Source: Campylobacterales bacterium
Lineage (GTDB): Bacteria; Campylobacterota; Campylobacteria; Campylobacterales; QNZT01
Assembly (NCBI GenBank): GCA_027023405.1
Contig: JALVVN010000006.1
Span: 119,142 to 183,141, forward strand
Length of the DNA: 64,000 bases
Reading direction: 5' to 3'
Positions 1 to 8,622 of this stretch are shown here, piece by piece (position 1 is the stretch's first letter; each line of letters starts with the position of its first letter). Made by a program: the position numbers and the translations under genes. Below the pieces are notes generated by a model. The model had not been told where the DNA came from. It did not search any database and saw nothing but the letters and a program-made list of their open reading frames with translations.

Positions 1-293
1 CACTCCTTGAGCCGCAAGGCGAAGCGACACCGGCATCCGTCGTCGGACCTGTCTGCGAAAGCGGTGATTTTTTCGCCAAAGATATTCCACTCCCACCGAC
101 CAAACACGATGATCTGCTCATCGTTGAGAGTGCGGGTGCCTACGGTTTTACGATGAGTAGCAACTACAACACCCGCCCCAGAGCGGCAGAGGTAGCGCTC
201 CAAAACGGTGAAGATCGGCTAATCCGAAAGCGAGAGCGTTTTGATGAACTTATCGCCGATGAAATTGACTTTATCAATCTCACCAACCAATAG
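1..293 (+). CDS. lysA: Diaminopimelate decarboxylase, C-terminal part (partial)
   Basis: The last 97 codons of an ORF entering from the left edge, with codons in register from base 3. The peptide carries the [10 protein letters not shown] segment and the [19 protein letters not shown] motif that end PLP-dependent fold-III meso-diaminopimelate decarboxylases. Seen: both motifs and a stop 9 nt before the pheA start. Known: LysA makes lysine by decarboxylating meso-DAP in the cytoplasm, and the CESGD cysteine lies at the dimer-interface active site. The tight spacing to pheA suggests an amino-acid biosynthesis operon lysA-pheA-hisC. The N-terminal barrel domain is outside the window. Confidence 0.9.
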   Translation, partial: LLEPQGEATPASVVGPVCESGDFFAKDIPLPPTKHDDLLIVESAGAYGFTMSSNYNTRPRAAEVALQNGEDRLIRKRERFDELIADEIDFINLTNQ

Positions 294-302
294 GAGGAGA
301 GG

Positions 303-1373
303 ATGACACTAGAAGAGCTACGAGAGGGAATCAACCAAATCGACGATGAACTGCTCAAACTGCTCAATCGCCGTATGGAGTTTGTCAAAGAGGTAGGTAA
401 GCTCAAACAATCCACCGGTACCAGCATCTACCGCCCCGAACGAGAGAAAGAGATCATCGAACGACTTGCCAAACAGAGTGACGGTCTCTTAACCAAAGAG
501 GCGATCGAAGCGATCTTTTTGGAGATCTTTGCTGTGAGTCGTAATCTCGAACTTCCCGAAAAGATCGCCTATCTGGGTCCTGAAGGAAGTTACACCCACC
601 AAGCGGCAGAGGCGCGATTCGGTGCGCTGAGCTCCTATTTGCCTTTGCGATCGATTGAGGCGGTTTTTAAGGTACTTGAAAACGGTGAAGCAAAATATGG
701 CGTCGTGCCGATCGAGAACAACACCGAAGGTGCAGTCGGTGCCACACTCGATGCCCTGAGCACATACCACTCTCTCATCATCGCCGAACTTTATATGGAT
801 ATCCACCACTCTTTTGCCACACTCGCAGAGGATTTGCGGGAGATCGAAGTGATCTACTCCCATCCACAAGGCTACAATCAGTGCAAAAACTTCATCGAAG
901 AGCACCTGCTCTCCAATGTCAAGTTTATCCCAACCCGTTCCACCGCCGCCGCGGCACAAAAAGCGAAAGCGAATCCCAAATCCGCTGCGATCTGCTCCTC
1001 TATCGCCGCCAAACTCCACGCTCTGCCGATCCACTTCGAGAAGATCGAGGACAACCACGCCAACCAAACCCGTTTCTTTATCCTCTCCGACTTCAAAAAC
1101 CAAAAGAGCGGTGATGACAAAACCTCGATCCTCGCTTACACCGATCACAAACCGGGAAGTTTGTTGGAGTTACTAAAGAGTTTTGAATCCAACGATATCA
1201 ACCTTACGAGAATCGAATCGAGACCTCTTAAAAAAAGCGGGTTTAACTCCCTTTTTTATATCGATTTTGAGGGGCATATCGACGATAAAAATGTTCAAAA
1301 TGTGATGCAACAATATGGAGAGAAGATCAAGTGGCTAGGAAGCTATGTCAAAGGAGATACGCGTGAAATTTAA
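303..1373 (+). CDS. pheA: Bifunctional chorismate mutase / prephenate dehydratase
   Basis: A 356-aa protein with three readable parts. An AroQ-type chorismate mutase helix bundle covers about residues 1-85 (LREGINQIDDELLKLLNRR). The prephenate dehydratase domain runs from about 92 (IAYLGPEGSYTHQAA) to the NQTRFFIL motif with the conserved TRF. A C-terminal ACT domain contains ESRP, the usual phenylalanine-binding motif. It converts chorismate to phenylpyruvate in phenylalanine synthesis and is probably feedback-inhibited through the ACT domain. The ATG has a strong AGGAGG 4-9 nt upstream. The last codons overlap the likely hisC start, consistent with translational coupling. Length is normal for the family. 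Confidence 0.95.
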   Translation: MTLEELREGINQIDDELLKLLNRRMEFVKEVGKLKQSTGTSIYRPEREKEIIERLAKQSDGLLTKEAIEAIFLEIFAVSRNLELPEKIAYLGPEGSYTHQAAEARFGALSSYLPLRSIEAVFKVLENGEAKYGVVPIENNTEGAVGATLDALSTYHSLIIAELYMDIHHSFATLAEDLREIEVIYSHPQGYNQCKNFIEEHLLSNVKFIPTRSTAAAAQKAKANPKSAAICSSIAAKLHALPIHFEKIEDNHANQTRFFILSDFKNQKSGDDKTSILAYTDHKPGSLLELLKSFESNDINLTRIESRPLKKSGFNSLFYIDFEGHIDDKNVQNVMQQYGEKIKWLGSYVKGDTREI

Positions 1374-2460
1374 TCCACATTTAGCACAGATCAAAACCTA
1401 TGAAGGGGGAAAACCTGTCGAATTGGTTGCAAGAGAGTACGGCATCGCGCCACAAGATATCATCAAACTCGCCTCCAACGAAAACCCCTTCGGCACCAGT
1501 CCTAAAGTGATCCAAGCAATCCAAGATCACGCAAAAGATGTCTTTATGTACCCTGATGACAGTATGTTTGAGATCAAAGAGGCACTCTCTAGCAAATATA
1601 GTGTTGATCCTAAAAATCTCATCATTGGAGCAGGAAGCGATCAGGTGATCTTTTTTGCGATCAACGCCAAAGCACACCCAAAGATGAAGATCCTCACCGC
1701 AAAAACCACCTTCGCGATGTATGATATCTACGCAAAGCAGGTGGGTGCTACGATACTCAAAACACCATCGCACCAACATAATCTCGATGAGTTTTTAGAT
1801 ATCTACCGCCAAAATCGTGATCTGGATATCATCTTTTTATGTCTGCCAAATAATCCGCTCGGAGAGAGTTTGCCCAAAGAGGAAGTTTATCGCTTTTTAG
1901 ATCAGATCGACAGTGATACGATGGTTGTGGTTGATGGCGCCTATCAAGATTTTGCCGCTTATAAAGACTCCGCTATGAAGATCGACCCTACCGATCTCAT
2001 CTCACGATATCCCAATACACTCTATTTGGGTACTTTTTCAAAATCCTACGCACTTGGCGGACTGCGTATCGGATATGGCATAGGAAGTATTGAGATCATA
2101 CAAAACCTCTACAAACTGCGTCCACCCTTTAATGTCACTTCACTCTCTTTGGTGGCTGCTTGTGCCGCTTTGGAGGATGAGGAGTTTGTACAAAAGACGA
2201 TGCAAAACAATTTTGAGCAGATGAAACGATATGAGGATTTTGCCCGATCGCACGGCATCAAATTTATCGATAGTTATACCAATTTCATCACATTTTTATT
2301 CGACGATCAGCACGATAGTAATGAAATATCTGAAATCTTATTAAAAAAAGGTATAATAATTAGAAATTTAGCCAGCTATGGCGTCAATGGCATCAGGATC
2401 ACGATAGGTACTCCCGAACAAAATGATAGATTTTTTGAGGAGTGTGCAAAAATAGTATAA
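1363..2460 (+). CDS. hisC: Histidinol-phosphate aminotransferase
   Basis: A fold-I PLP aminotransferase of 365 aa. It shows the LASNENPFG substrate-loop motif, VDGAYQDF around the cofactor Asp/Tyr, and GTFSKSYALGGLRIGYG containing the Schiff-base lysine near residue 226. It catalyses transamination of imidazole-acetol phosphate in histidine synthesis and may also act on aromatic keto acids, which would suit its place after pheA. I chose the GTG at 1363 over the in-frame ATG at 1345. AAGGAG at 1351-1356 is ideally placed for the GTG, and the resulting MKFNPHL start looks like relatives. It overlaps the 3' end of pheA by 11 nt. Confidence 0.92.
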   Translation: MKFNPHLAQIKTYEGGKPVELVAREYGIAPQDIIKLASNENPFGTSPKVIQAIQDHAKDVFMYPDDSMFEIKEALSSKYSVDPKNLIIGAGSDQVIFFAINAKAHPKMKILTAKTTFAMYDIYAKQVGATILKTPSHQHNLDEFLDIYRQNRDLDIIFLCLPNNPLGESLPKEEVYRFLDQIDSDTMVVVDGAYQDFAAYKDSAMKIDPTDLISRYPNTLYLGTFSKSYALGGLRIGYGIGSIEIIQNLYKLRPPFNVTSLSLVAACAALEDEEFVQKTMQNNFEQMKRYEDFARSHGIKFIDSYTNFITFLFDDQHDSNEISEILLKKGIIIRNLASYGVNGIRITIGTPEQNDRFFEECAKIV

Positions 2461-2475
2461 ATCTTTAGGTAGTCG

Positions 2476-4155
2476 ATGGATTTCAAAACCTTAATTACAC
2501 AAATCACCACACTGTTTGCCAATCTCAATAAAAAACAGAAGATCATTATCGGCGCTTCCACTTTGGCGGCGATCGCGTTTATCGTCTTTTTGGTGCTCTA
2601 TACCTCCAGTAAAGGAGATGCGGAAGATGGATACCGTGTCCTCTTTAGCAAACTCTCTGCTTCCGACTCAGCGCGCGTCATTACCCAACTCGAAAATGAC
2701 AATATCCCCTATAAAATCGTCAATGAAGGTACCATCAAAGTTCCTAAAGATGCCGTCTATAAAGAGCGGATCACCATCGCTTCACAAGGCATTCCCCAAA
2801 ATACCAAAGTGGGATTTGAACTCTTTGATACCCAAAATTTCGGTGAAACCGATTTTGCCCAAAATATCAAATATCTTCGTGCTCTCGAAGGAGAACTAGA
2901 GCGCACTATCCAAGCCCTCAACCCTATTGAGGATGCCAGCGTCAAGATCGCCCTACCCAAAGAGAGCCTCTTTGTCGAAGAGAAGGTTGAACCAACCGCA
3001 TCGGTACTACTCAAACTCAAAGAGAATATGCGACTCACCCACCAACAGGCAGCCGGAATCCGCAATCTCATTTCCGCTGCTGTCCCTAAACTCAAACCTG
3101 AAAATGTCAAACTCATCGATCAAAACGGCAATCCCATCGATGAATCACTTACAGACGGATTTAGCCCCCAAGAGGTCTCTACGCAACTCGAATATAAGCG
3201 AAAATTTGAAAAGGAGATGGAGCGCAAGATCATCAAGATCCTCTCTCCGATCATCGGCTCTCCTAAACGCGTCAGCGCCAAAGTGACGGCAGAGTTTGAC
3301 TTTAACCAAAGACGCATTCATGATGAGCATTATGATCCCGATTCCGTCGTGCGTAGTGAGCAAAGTATGGAGGAGAAACGAGAGGGCGGCAAATCAAATG
3401 CCGATGCTTCCGGTGTTCCGGGAGCCATTAGCAATATCAGCCCCACAAAACCGCTAGGCAAAAACAGTAAAAGTAATGAGAAATACAATAAAAGTACTAC
3501 AACCACCAATTATGAAATCTCCAAAACAGTTACCGACACCAAAGGGGAGTTTGCCAAGCTAACACGCGTCACCGCCGCAGTCGTCGTAGACGGCAAATAT
3601 GAAAAAGATCCCAAAAACAAAGAGAAACTCAAATATACCCCTCTTCCACCAGAAACCATCAAAAGACTTGAAGAGATCGTCAAACAAACCATCGGCTTCA
3701 ATGCCAAACGAGGTGATGGAGTAACTGTCAGTAATATGCAGTTTAAAAAAGATGAAAAAGAGCAAGAAAGCAAAATTGAAAAGAGCGCCAAAATGGTAAC
3801 GCTCTTTTTACCACTGCTCAAATATCTCTTTGCGGCAATTTTGCTCTTTATCTTCTACAAAAAAATTATCGCACCTTTCAGTGAACGGATGATCGAAGAT
3901 TTCAGCGCTAAATATGACGAAGAGGAGGAAGAGCTACCCCCTGAAGAGGAGGAACCGGAGAACAATGAAGCACTCGATAAATATGCTAAGATGAAACGCA
4001 AACTAGAGATGGAGCTCGGTTTGGCGCAGGATGTAGATGAAGAGACCCTCAGACATACAATCATGACCGATAAAATGCGTGAAAGTGTCAATGAAAACCC
4101 TGAAGAGTTAGCCAAATTGATTGAAGCCATTATGCGAGATGACAAAGGATTGTAG
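2476..4155 (+). CDS. fliF: Flagellar MS-ring protein FliF
   Basis: A 559-aa protein forming the inner-membrane MS ring on which the flagellar motor and export gate assemble. Seen: a cytoplasmic N-terminus, a first TM helix near residues 23-43, and a YscJ/FliF-type periplasmic ring domain (YRVLFSKLSASDSARVITQL). A low-complexity Ser/Asn/Lys-rich linker lies around 300-345. A second TM helix lies near 439-458, followed by an acidic Glu-rich cytoplasmic tail ending in the region that binds FliG. The stop is directly followed by the fliG ATG. Only fliF, fliG and fliH of the flagellar genes are here, which fits the scattered flagellar genes of Campylobacterota. Confidence 0.96.
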   Translation: MDFKTLITQITTLFANLNKKQKIIIGASTLAAIAFIVFLVLYTSSKGDAEDGYRVLFSKLSASDSARVITQLENDNIPYKIVNEGTIKVPKDAVYKERITIASQGIPQNTKVGFELFDTQNFGETDFAQNIKYLRALEGELERTIQALNPIEDASVKIALPKESLFVEEKVEPTASVLLKLKENMRLTHQQAAGIRNLISAAVPKLKPENVKLIDQNGNPIDESLTDGFSPQEVSTQLEYKRKFEKEMERKIIKILSPIIGSPKRVSAKVTAEFDFNQRRIHDEHYDPDSVVRSEQSMEEKREGGKSNADASGVPGAISNISPTKPLGKNSKSNEKYNKSTTTTNYEISKTVTDTKGEFAKLTRVTAAVVVDGKYEKDPKNKEKLKYTPLPPETIKRLEEIVKQTIGFNAKRGDGVTVSNMQFKKDEKEQESKIEKSAKMVTLFLPLLKYLFAAILLFIFYKKIIAPFSERMIEDFSAKYDEEEEELPPEEEEPENNEALDKYAKMKRKLEMELGLAQDVDEETLRHTIMTDKMRESVNENPEELAKLIEAIMRDDKGL

Positions 4156-5208
4156 ATGGATAAAAAAGAGAGCGACAAACTCAAGTCACTAACCCCCGAA
4201 CAAAAAGAGATCTACGATAATCTCACCATGGGACAGAAGATCGCCATACTACTCATGCAGCTAGGTGAGGATACCACTGCCCGGGTTTTTGCTAATCTTG
4301 ATGTCGAACTTGTCACAGTTCTCTCTACTGAACTCGCTCTTGTCAAAAATGTAGAGCAACCTATCACTGCCGCAATACTAGAGGAGTTTAATATCCTGCT
4401 TCGTACCAACAAGTATCTCATGAGTGGAGGGTTTGACTATGCTAAAGAGGTACTCTATCGAACCTTTGGAATCGATACGGCAAACACAATCCTAAACAAA
4501 CTCCAAAAGGATCTCGGTGATGCGCAAAGCTTTAAGTTTCTTGCAAAAGTGAAGCCGGAACAGCTTGCAGATTTTATCGTTACAGAACATCCACAAACGA
4601 TCGCTCTTATTTTGGCGCATATGGAGCCGATCGCTGCCGCGGAGACACTCTCCTTTTTTGAAGATGATCTCAAAGCCGACATTACCATTCGCATGGCAAA
4701 CTTAGGTGATATTTCACCTGCTACCATCAAAAAAGTCTCTACCGTACTAGAGAGTAAACTCGAAGCACTCACCACCTACAAAGTCGAAGTAGGAGGTCCT
4801 AGAGCTGTTGCGGAAATCCTTAACAAACTGGGGCAAAAAGACTCTAAAACAACGATCGAATTGGTCGAAAAGAGCGATTCCGAACTCGCCGACACCATCA
4901 AAGAGCTCATGTTTACCTTTGAAGATATTCAAACGCTTGATAAAAATGCGATTCGAGAGCTCCTCAAAGTACTGGATAAAAACAATCTTATGGTTGCGCT
5001 TAAGGGTACCAATGACACCATGGTGCAAAAGTTTACAGAAAATATGTCTGAACGGGCAGCGGAAGCCTTTTTGGAAGAGATGCAATTTCTGGGACCTGTA
5101 CGAGTAAAGGATGTCGAAGATGCACAGCGCATCGTTGTCGATGAAGTCGCCAAACTCGCCGACAAAGGACTCATCCAAATCGGCGGTGCTGAGGAAATCA
5201 TCGAATAA
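4156..5208 (+). CDS. fliG: Flagellar motor switch protein FliG
   Basis: A 350-aa rotor protein that couples torque from the stator to the C ring and sets rotation direction. The middle-domain EHPQTIALILAHM signature and the C-terminal charged torque helix region (DLATDIKELMFTFEDI-like stretch near residue 245, then DKNAIRELLKVLDK) are visible. The ATG follows the fliF stop with no gap, and fliH starts inside the fliG stop (TAATG), so the three genes are translationally coupled. A start a few codons later is possible, but the first ATG keeps the coupling. Length is slightly above the usual 330-345 aa because of the N-terminal extension. Confidence 0.96.
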   Translation: MDKKESDKLKSLTPEQKEIYDNLTMGQKIAILLMQLGEDTTARVFANLDVELVTVLSTELALVKNVEQPITAAILEEFNILLRTNKYLMSGGFDYAKEVLYRTFGIDTANTILNKLQKDLGDAQSFKFLAKVKPEQLADFIVTEHPQTIALILAHMEPIAAAETLSFFEDDLKADITIRMANLGDISPATIKKVSTVLESKLEALTTYKVEVGGPRAVAEILNKLGQKDSKTTIELVEKSDSELADTIKELMFTFEDIQTLDKNAIRELLKVLDKNNLMVALKGTNDTMVQKFTENMSERAAEAFLEEMQFLGPVRVKDVEDAQRIVVDEVAKLADKGLIQIGGAEEIIE

Positions 5209-5978
5209 TGGCACATATTATCGACAAGGATCAACTTGCAGCACATACGGTTGAAAAATTTCAATTTGCCCCAATTCAAACGCTCTCAGGTGAGAAGGAG
5301 AATGAAGAACCGTCATTTGAGCCCCTCACCTCCTCTTTGGAAGCGACAGAAACACCCCCAGAAGTACCAGAGCAAGTGGCGACAGATGTCGCCGAACTTC
5401 TCAAAAAGGTAGAGAAACTCACCGATGAAAATGTTCAACTCCAACTTCAACTTGAATCTCTCCAAAAGGATCAACAAAAAGAGATCGAGAAGGAGAAGCA
5501 AAAGGCGTTTGAAGAGGGGAAAGAGACGGGGATCAAAGAGACCATACAATCACTTCAAGAGAGTAATGAAACCCTCAAAACACAACTCCTAAACTCAGTC
5601 GAAAAGCTAGATGAAGCTAGCTATACCCTCACCAAAAGCATCGATGCCCTCCAAAACGATCTTATCGAGTCGGCGATCCTCATCGCCAAAAAAGTGATCA
5701 AAAAAGAGCTCGATCTCAACAGCTCTACAATCGCCACTCGTCTTGCCGACACCCTCATTCAAGAGCTCAAAGATGCAAGCATGATCCTCATCAAAGCCAA
5801 CCCCTCTGACGCACAAACACTCCAAGAGCACTTCAAATCGCTAAAAAATATCAAAATCGATGCCGATGAAGCGATACATAAAGGAGGAATCATTATACTT
5901 AGTGATTCAGGAAATATTGACGGAACGATCGCCACGCGCCTCAAAAAAGCGATCGCCCTCATCAAAGAAGAGGAGTAG
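5208..5978 (+). CDS. fliH: Flagellar assembly protein FliH (export ATPase regulator)
   Basis: A 256-aa protein with a Glu/Pro-rich N-terminus, a long charged coiled coil (about residues 60-130, many Lys/Glu/Gln heptads) and a C-terminal FliH/V-ATPase-E-like domain (ESAILIAKKVIKKELDLNSS). FliH binds the FliI ATPase and the C ring at the cytoplasmic face of the export apparatus. Position directly after fliG, with a 1-nt overlap, supports the call because the primary sequence of FliH is poorly conserved. The gene ends 1 nt before the dxs ATG, so dxs is probably read from the same transcript. Confidence 0.85.
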   Translation: MAHIIDKDQLAAHTVEKFQFAPIQTLSGEKENEEPSFEPLTSSLEATETPPEVPEQVATDVAELLKKVEKLTDENVQLQLQLESLQKDQQKEIEKEKQKAFEEGKETGIKETIQSLQESNETLKTQLLNSVEKLDEASYTLTKSIDALQNDLIESAILIAKKVIKKELDLNSSTIATRLADTLIQELKDASMILIKANPSDAQTLQEHFKSLKNIKIDADEAIHKGGIIILSDSGNIDGTIATRLKKAIALIKEEE

Positions 5979-5979
5979 T

Positions 5980-7785
5980 ATGGATATCAAAAACTATACC
6001 ATTGATGAGCTTCAACTCCTTGCGCAAAAAATACGCGATAAAATCCTCCAAACTGTAAGCCAAAACGGTGGACATCTTAGCTCTACACTCGGCGTCGTCG
6101 AGCTAATCATCGCGATGCACTATGTCTTTGATCCCAAAAATGACCCATTCATCTTCGATGTGAGTCATCAAGCCTATGCACACAAACTCCTCACCGATCG
6201 CTGGGAGCGTTTTGATACGCTTCGTACCTTTGGCGGGATCAGCGGCTATACCAAACCAAGCGAATCCCCCTACGACTACTTCATCGCCGGTCACAGCTCT
6301 ACTTCGATCTCACTTGCGGTCGGTGCCGCCAAAGCGATCAAGCTCAAAGGTGAAGATCGGCTACCTATCGCACTCATCGGAGACGGTTCAATGAGTGCGG
6401 GGATGGTCTATGAGGCGATGAATGAACTCGGGGATATCAAGCTTCCCGCAGTCATCATCCTCAATGACAATGAGATGAGTATCGCCAAACCAATCGGCGC
6501 CATAAGCAATTATCTCTCACATGTGATGGCGGGACGCTTTTATCAAAAGGTCAAAGAGAAAACATCTCAACTCTTAGAACACCTGCCCGAATCCGCTACT
6601 TATATGGCAAAACGAATGGATGAGAGTCTCAAACTCATCACACCCGGTCTTCTCTTTGAAGAGCTAGGACTAGAGTATATCGGTCCCACAGACGGGCACG
6701 ATCTCGAAGCACTCATCGAAAGTTTTACTATCGCCAAAGAGATGAAAAAACCGGTGATTATTCATACACAGACAACCAAAGGGAAAGGCTATGAGATCGC
6801 CGAAGGATATTATGAACATTGGCACGGTGTAGGGAAGTTTGATCTTGAAACCGGTGAACCGCTTGCAAAAAACGGCGTAAAAAATGCAACCAAAATGTTT
6901 GCCGAATCGCTTCTCTCACTTGCCGACAAACACTCCAATGTTGTCGGTGTCACCGCTGCGATGCCAAGCGGTACCGGCATCAAGGATTTGATGGCAAAAT
7001 ATCCGGAGCGATTTTGGGATGTGGCGATTGCGGAGCAACACGCCGTGACGAGTATGTGTGCGATGGCAAAGGAGGGATTTAAGCCCTTTGTGGCGATCTA
7101 CTCTACCTTTCTACAACGCGCCTACGATCAAGTGATACACGACGCTTGTATCATGAATTTGCCGGTCGTCTTTGCACTCGATCGTGCGGGGATCGTCGGC
7201 GAGGACGGCGAAACACATCAGGGAGCATTTGATATCAGCTATCTAAGAGCTATCCCCAATATGACCCTCTTTGCCCCACGAGATGAGAAGAGTATGCAAC
7301 AAGCGGTAGAATTTGCCTATGAGATGGAAACCCCCTGCGCTTTTCGTTACCCTAGGGGTGCTTTTATAGAGTGTGAGTATGAGAGTGAAGCATTTGCTCT
7401 AGGGAAAGCCCAACTACTCAAAGAGGGTAAGAGCGACACACTCCTCATCGGCTACGGCAACGGTGTAGGTCGTGCGTGTGAAGTCGCCAAAAAACTCGAT
7501 CGTGATGTGGCGATCCTTGATCTACGATTTGTCAAACCGCTCGATCAGACACTCCTTAGCCATTTAAGTCGTTCCTACAAAAAGTGGTATGTCTTCAGCG
7601 ACAGCGCCAAACAGGGAGGCGTTGGAAGTGCGATAGAGGAGTTTTTGCAAGAGAGCGGGATATATGATGTGCAAGTCACCAGCTTCGAATATGAGGATCA
7701 CTTCATCCCCCACGGGAATACCGCTTTGGTCGAGGAGTCGATGGGGTTGTTGCCGGAGCAAATCGCCAAAAGAATTGATGGATGA
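5980..7785 (+). CDS. dxs: 1-deoxy-D-xylulose-5-phosphate synthase
   Basis: A 601-aa thiamine-diphosphate enzyme that condenses pyruvate and glyceraldehyde-3-phosphate in the first step of the MEP isoprenoid pathway. Motifs seen: QNGGHLSSTLG, GHSSTSISLAVGAA, the TPP/Mg2+ site GDGSMSAGMVYEAMNELG continuing to ILNDNEMSI, and the transketolase central domain with AEQHAVTSMCAMA and YSTFLQRAYDQ. The open frame extends 40 codons upstream into fliH, but the ATG at 5980 follows AGAGGAG and starts MDIKNYTIDEL like relatives, so I use it. The fliH-dxs linkage is recurrent in Campylobacterota. Length matches the family. Confidence 0.95.
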   Translation: MDIKNYTIDELQLLAQKIRDKILQTVSQNGGHLSSTLGVVELIIAMHYVFDPKNDPFIFDVSHQAYAHKLLTDRWERFDTLRTFGGISGYTKPSESPYDYFIAGHSSTSISLAVGAAKAIKLKGEDRLPIALIGDGSMSAGMVYEAMNELGDIKLPAVIILNDNEMSIAKPIGAISNYLSHVMAGRFYQKVKEKTSQLLEHLPESATYMAKRMDESLKLITPGLLFEELGLEYIGPTDGHDLEALIESFTIAKEMKKPVIIHTQTTKGKGYEIAEGYYEHWHGVGKFDLETGEPLAKNGVKNATKMFAESLLSLADKHSNVVGVTAAMPSGTGIKDLMAKYPERFWDVAIAEQHAVTSMCAMAKEGFKPFVAIYSTFLQRAYDQVIHDACIMNLPVVFALDRAGIVGEDGETHQGAFDISYLRAIPNMTLFAPRDEKSMQQAVEFAYEMETPCAFRYPRGAFIECEYESEAFALGKAQLLKEGKSDTLLIGYGNGVGRACEVAKKLDRDVAILDLRFVKPLDQTLLSHLSRSYKKWYVFSDSAKQGGVGSAIEEFLQESGIYDVQVTSFEYEDHFIPHGNTALVEESMGLLPEQIAKRIDG

Positions 7786-7828
7786 AAGAACCAAAAAGTA
7801 CCTCTAATAATACTTCATAATCTAAAAA

Positions 7829-8089
7829 TCAATAGTGAAAGCGACACTGAGCTACAACAACCAAGTCATCTATAATTTTATATACCAAGCGATGTTCTGA
7901 AGTAATACGCCTTGACAAATACCCTCTGTAGTTCCCTTTAAGCCTCTCGGGTTTTCCCAGTCCATTGGCATCAATGGGATTTCTTTTAATGTCTTCTAAA
8001 AGGGTATTGATTCTTTTGAGGATTTTTTGATCTGCTTTTATCCAATATTGATAATCTTCCCAACCTTTATCAGCAAAGCCGACTATCAT
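7829..8089 (-). CDS. yoeB: YoeB-family mRNA interferase toxin
   Basis: An 86-aa protein of the RelE/YoeB fold. The residues that act in E. coli YoeB all have counterparts: Glu48 in KPERLKGN, Arg67 in SEHRLVYKI, and the C-terminal His85-Tyr86 of CRFHY. The toxin would cleave mRNA in the ribosomal A site when freed from its antitoxin. It overlaps the upstream antitoxin by 4 nt (ATGA), the standard arrangement for these modules. It opens the accessory island that follows dxs, with its 3' end toward dxs. Catalytic residues are intact, so the toxin should be functional. Confidence 0.9.
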   Translation of the reverse strand: MIVGFADKGWEDYQYWIKADQKILKRINTLLEDIKRNPIDANGLGKPERLKGNYRGYLSRRITSEHRLVYKIIDDLVVVAQCRFHY

Positions 8090-8337
8090 AACTTTAAATC
8101 ATGTTTTGTGAAGCTAAGATTGTCTATTTGCTCCACTGCATCATTTAGTCTATCTCTGTTTGCCTTTGAAGAGAGCAAGTACATAGTCTCTTTCATGGCA
8201 CTATACTCTTCATAAGACAAAAGGACTGCTGTTTTTTTATCTTTAGTACTGATAATAAACTCATCATAGTCATCGCAGACTTTCCCTATAATGGTTTTAA
8301 GATTGTTTCTAGCTTCTGTGTAGAGGATAGCTTGCAT
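8086..8337 (-). CDS. yefM: YefM/Phd-family antitoxin
   Basis: An 83-aa antitoxin from the ATG at 8337 (MQAILYTEARNNLKTII). The frame continues six codons upstream (MSQRAT), but the later ATG gives the typical YefM N-terminus. The N-terminal Phd/YefM DNA-binding fold is followed by LSYEEYSAMKETMYLL and a C-terminal toxin-binding tail. It neutralises YoeB and should repress its own promoter at 8365-8393, which lies inside an imperfect inverted repeat. It overlaps yoeB by 4 nt. Confidence 0.88.
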   Translation of the reverse strand: MQAILYTEARNNLKTIIGKVCDDYDEFIISTKDKKTAVLLSYEEYSAMKETMYLLSSKANRDRLNDAVEQIDNLSFTKHDLKL

Positions 8338-8350
8338 AGTAGCCCTTTGT

Positions 8351-8393
8351 GACAAGATACTGTAATTTTATCACATTTTACGATACTTGTCAA
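8351..8393 (-). promoter_or_regulatory. Promoter and probable operator of the yefM-yoeB module
   Basis: On the - strand a perfect -35 TTGACA (8388-8393) is separated by 17 nt from a -10 TAAAAT (8365-8370), just upstream of the antitoxin. GACAAG at 8351-8356 and CTTGTC at 8386-8391 are inverted arms that bracket the promoter, a layout expected for autorepression by the YefM-YoeB complex. Sites are read by eye. Confidence 0.65.
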
Positions 8394-8512
8394 ACAAAAA
8401 AACTCATCAGCACCAAAAAATAAAAAATAACTTAGGTTTGGTCTTGACAAACGCAGAGAGTTTACTCTTCTGTTGAGAAAATGAAAAAATAGAGTAAAAA
8501 CCTTTGATTTGT

Positions 8513-8529
8513 CGATATTGTTGATATCG
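8513..8529. promoter_or_regulatory. Perfect palindrome CGATAT-N5-ATATCG upstream of the first paralogue
   Basis: CGATAT at 8513-8518 and ATATCG at 8524-8529 form a perfect inverted repeat with a 5-nt centre, 71 nt before the TTG start at 8600. The 207 nt between the antitoxin promoter and this gene are otherwise AT-rich without a visible gene. It could be an operator or an RNA hairpin in the leader. Regulator unknown. Confidence 0.35.
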
Positions 8530-8582
8530 GCGGTTAAGTATTGATAGCTTTAATGCAAATCAGAAGATGCTGCATAACCGCC

Positions 8583-8622
8583 AAAAAAGAGGAGTTGATT
8601 TGGCATATATAGAATCATTTTT
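8583..8622 (+). repeat. 40-nt direct repeat, copy 1 (translation start of first paralogue)
   Basis: The 40 nt from the A-run through GAGGAG, the TTG start codon at 8600 and the first seven codons (xAYIESF) are identical to 10858-10897 upstream of and within the second paralogue. The identity includes non-coding bases, so it reflects recent duplication or gene conversion rather than protein constraint. Confidence 0.85.

Noticed and set aside
489-1148. 219-aa ORF on the - strand
   Set aside because: It lies wholly inside pheA on the opposite strand, has no ribosome-binding site and no recognisable motif; a shadow of the real gene.
1345-1362. Upstream ATG for hisC
   Set aside because: The segment contains the AAGGAG used by the GTG at 1363 and gives an N-terminus unlike relatives.
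4747-5214. 155-aa ORF on the - strand
   Set aside because: Antisense to the fliG 3' half; no start signal and no neighbours on that strand.
8444-8472. TTGACA as -35 of a promoter for the first paralogue
   Set aside because: No acceptable -10 lies 16-18 nt downstream; only the hexamer fits.
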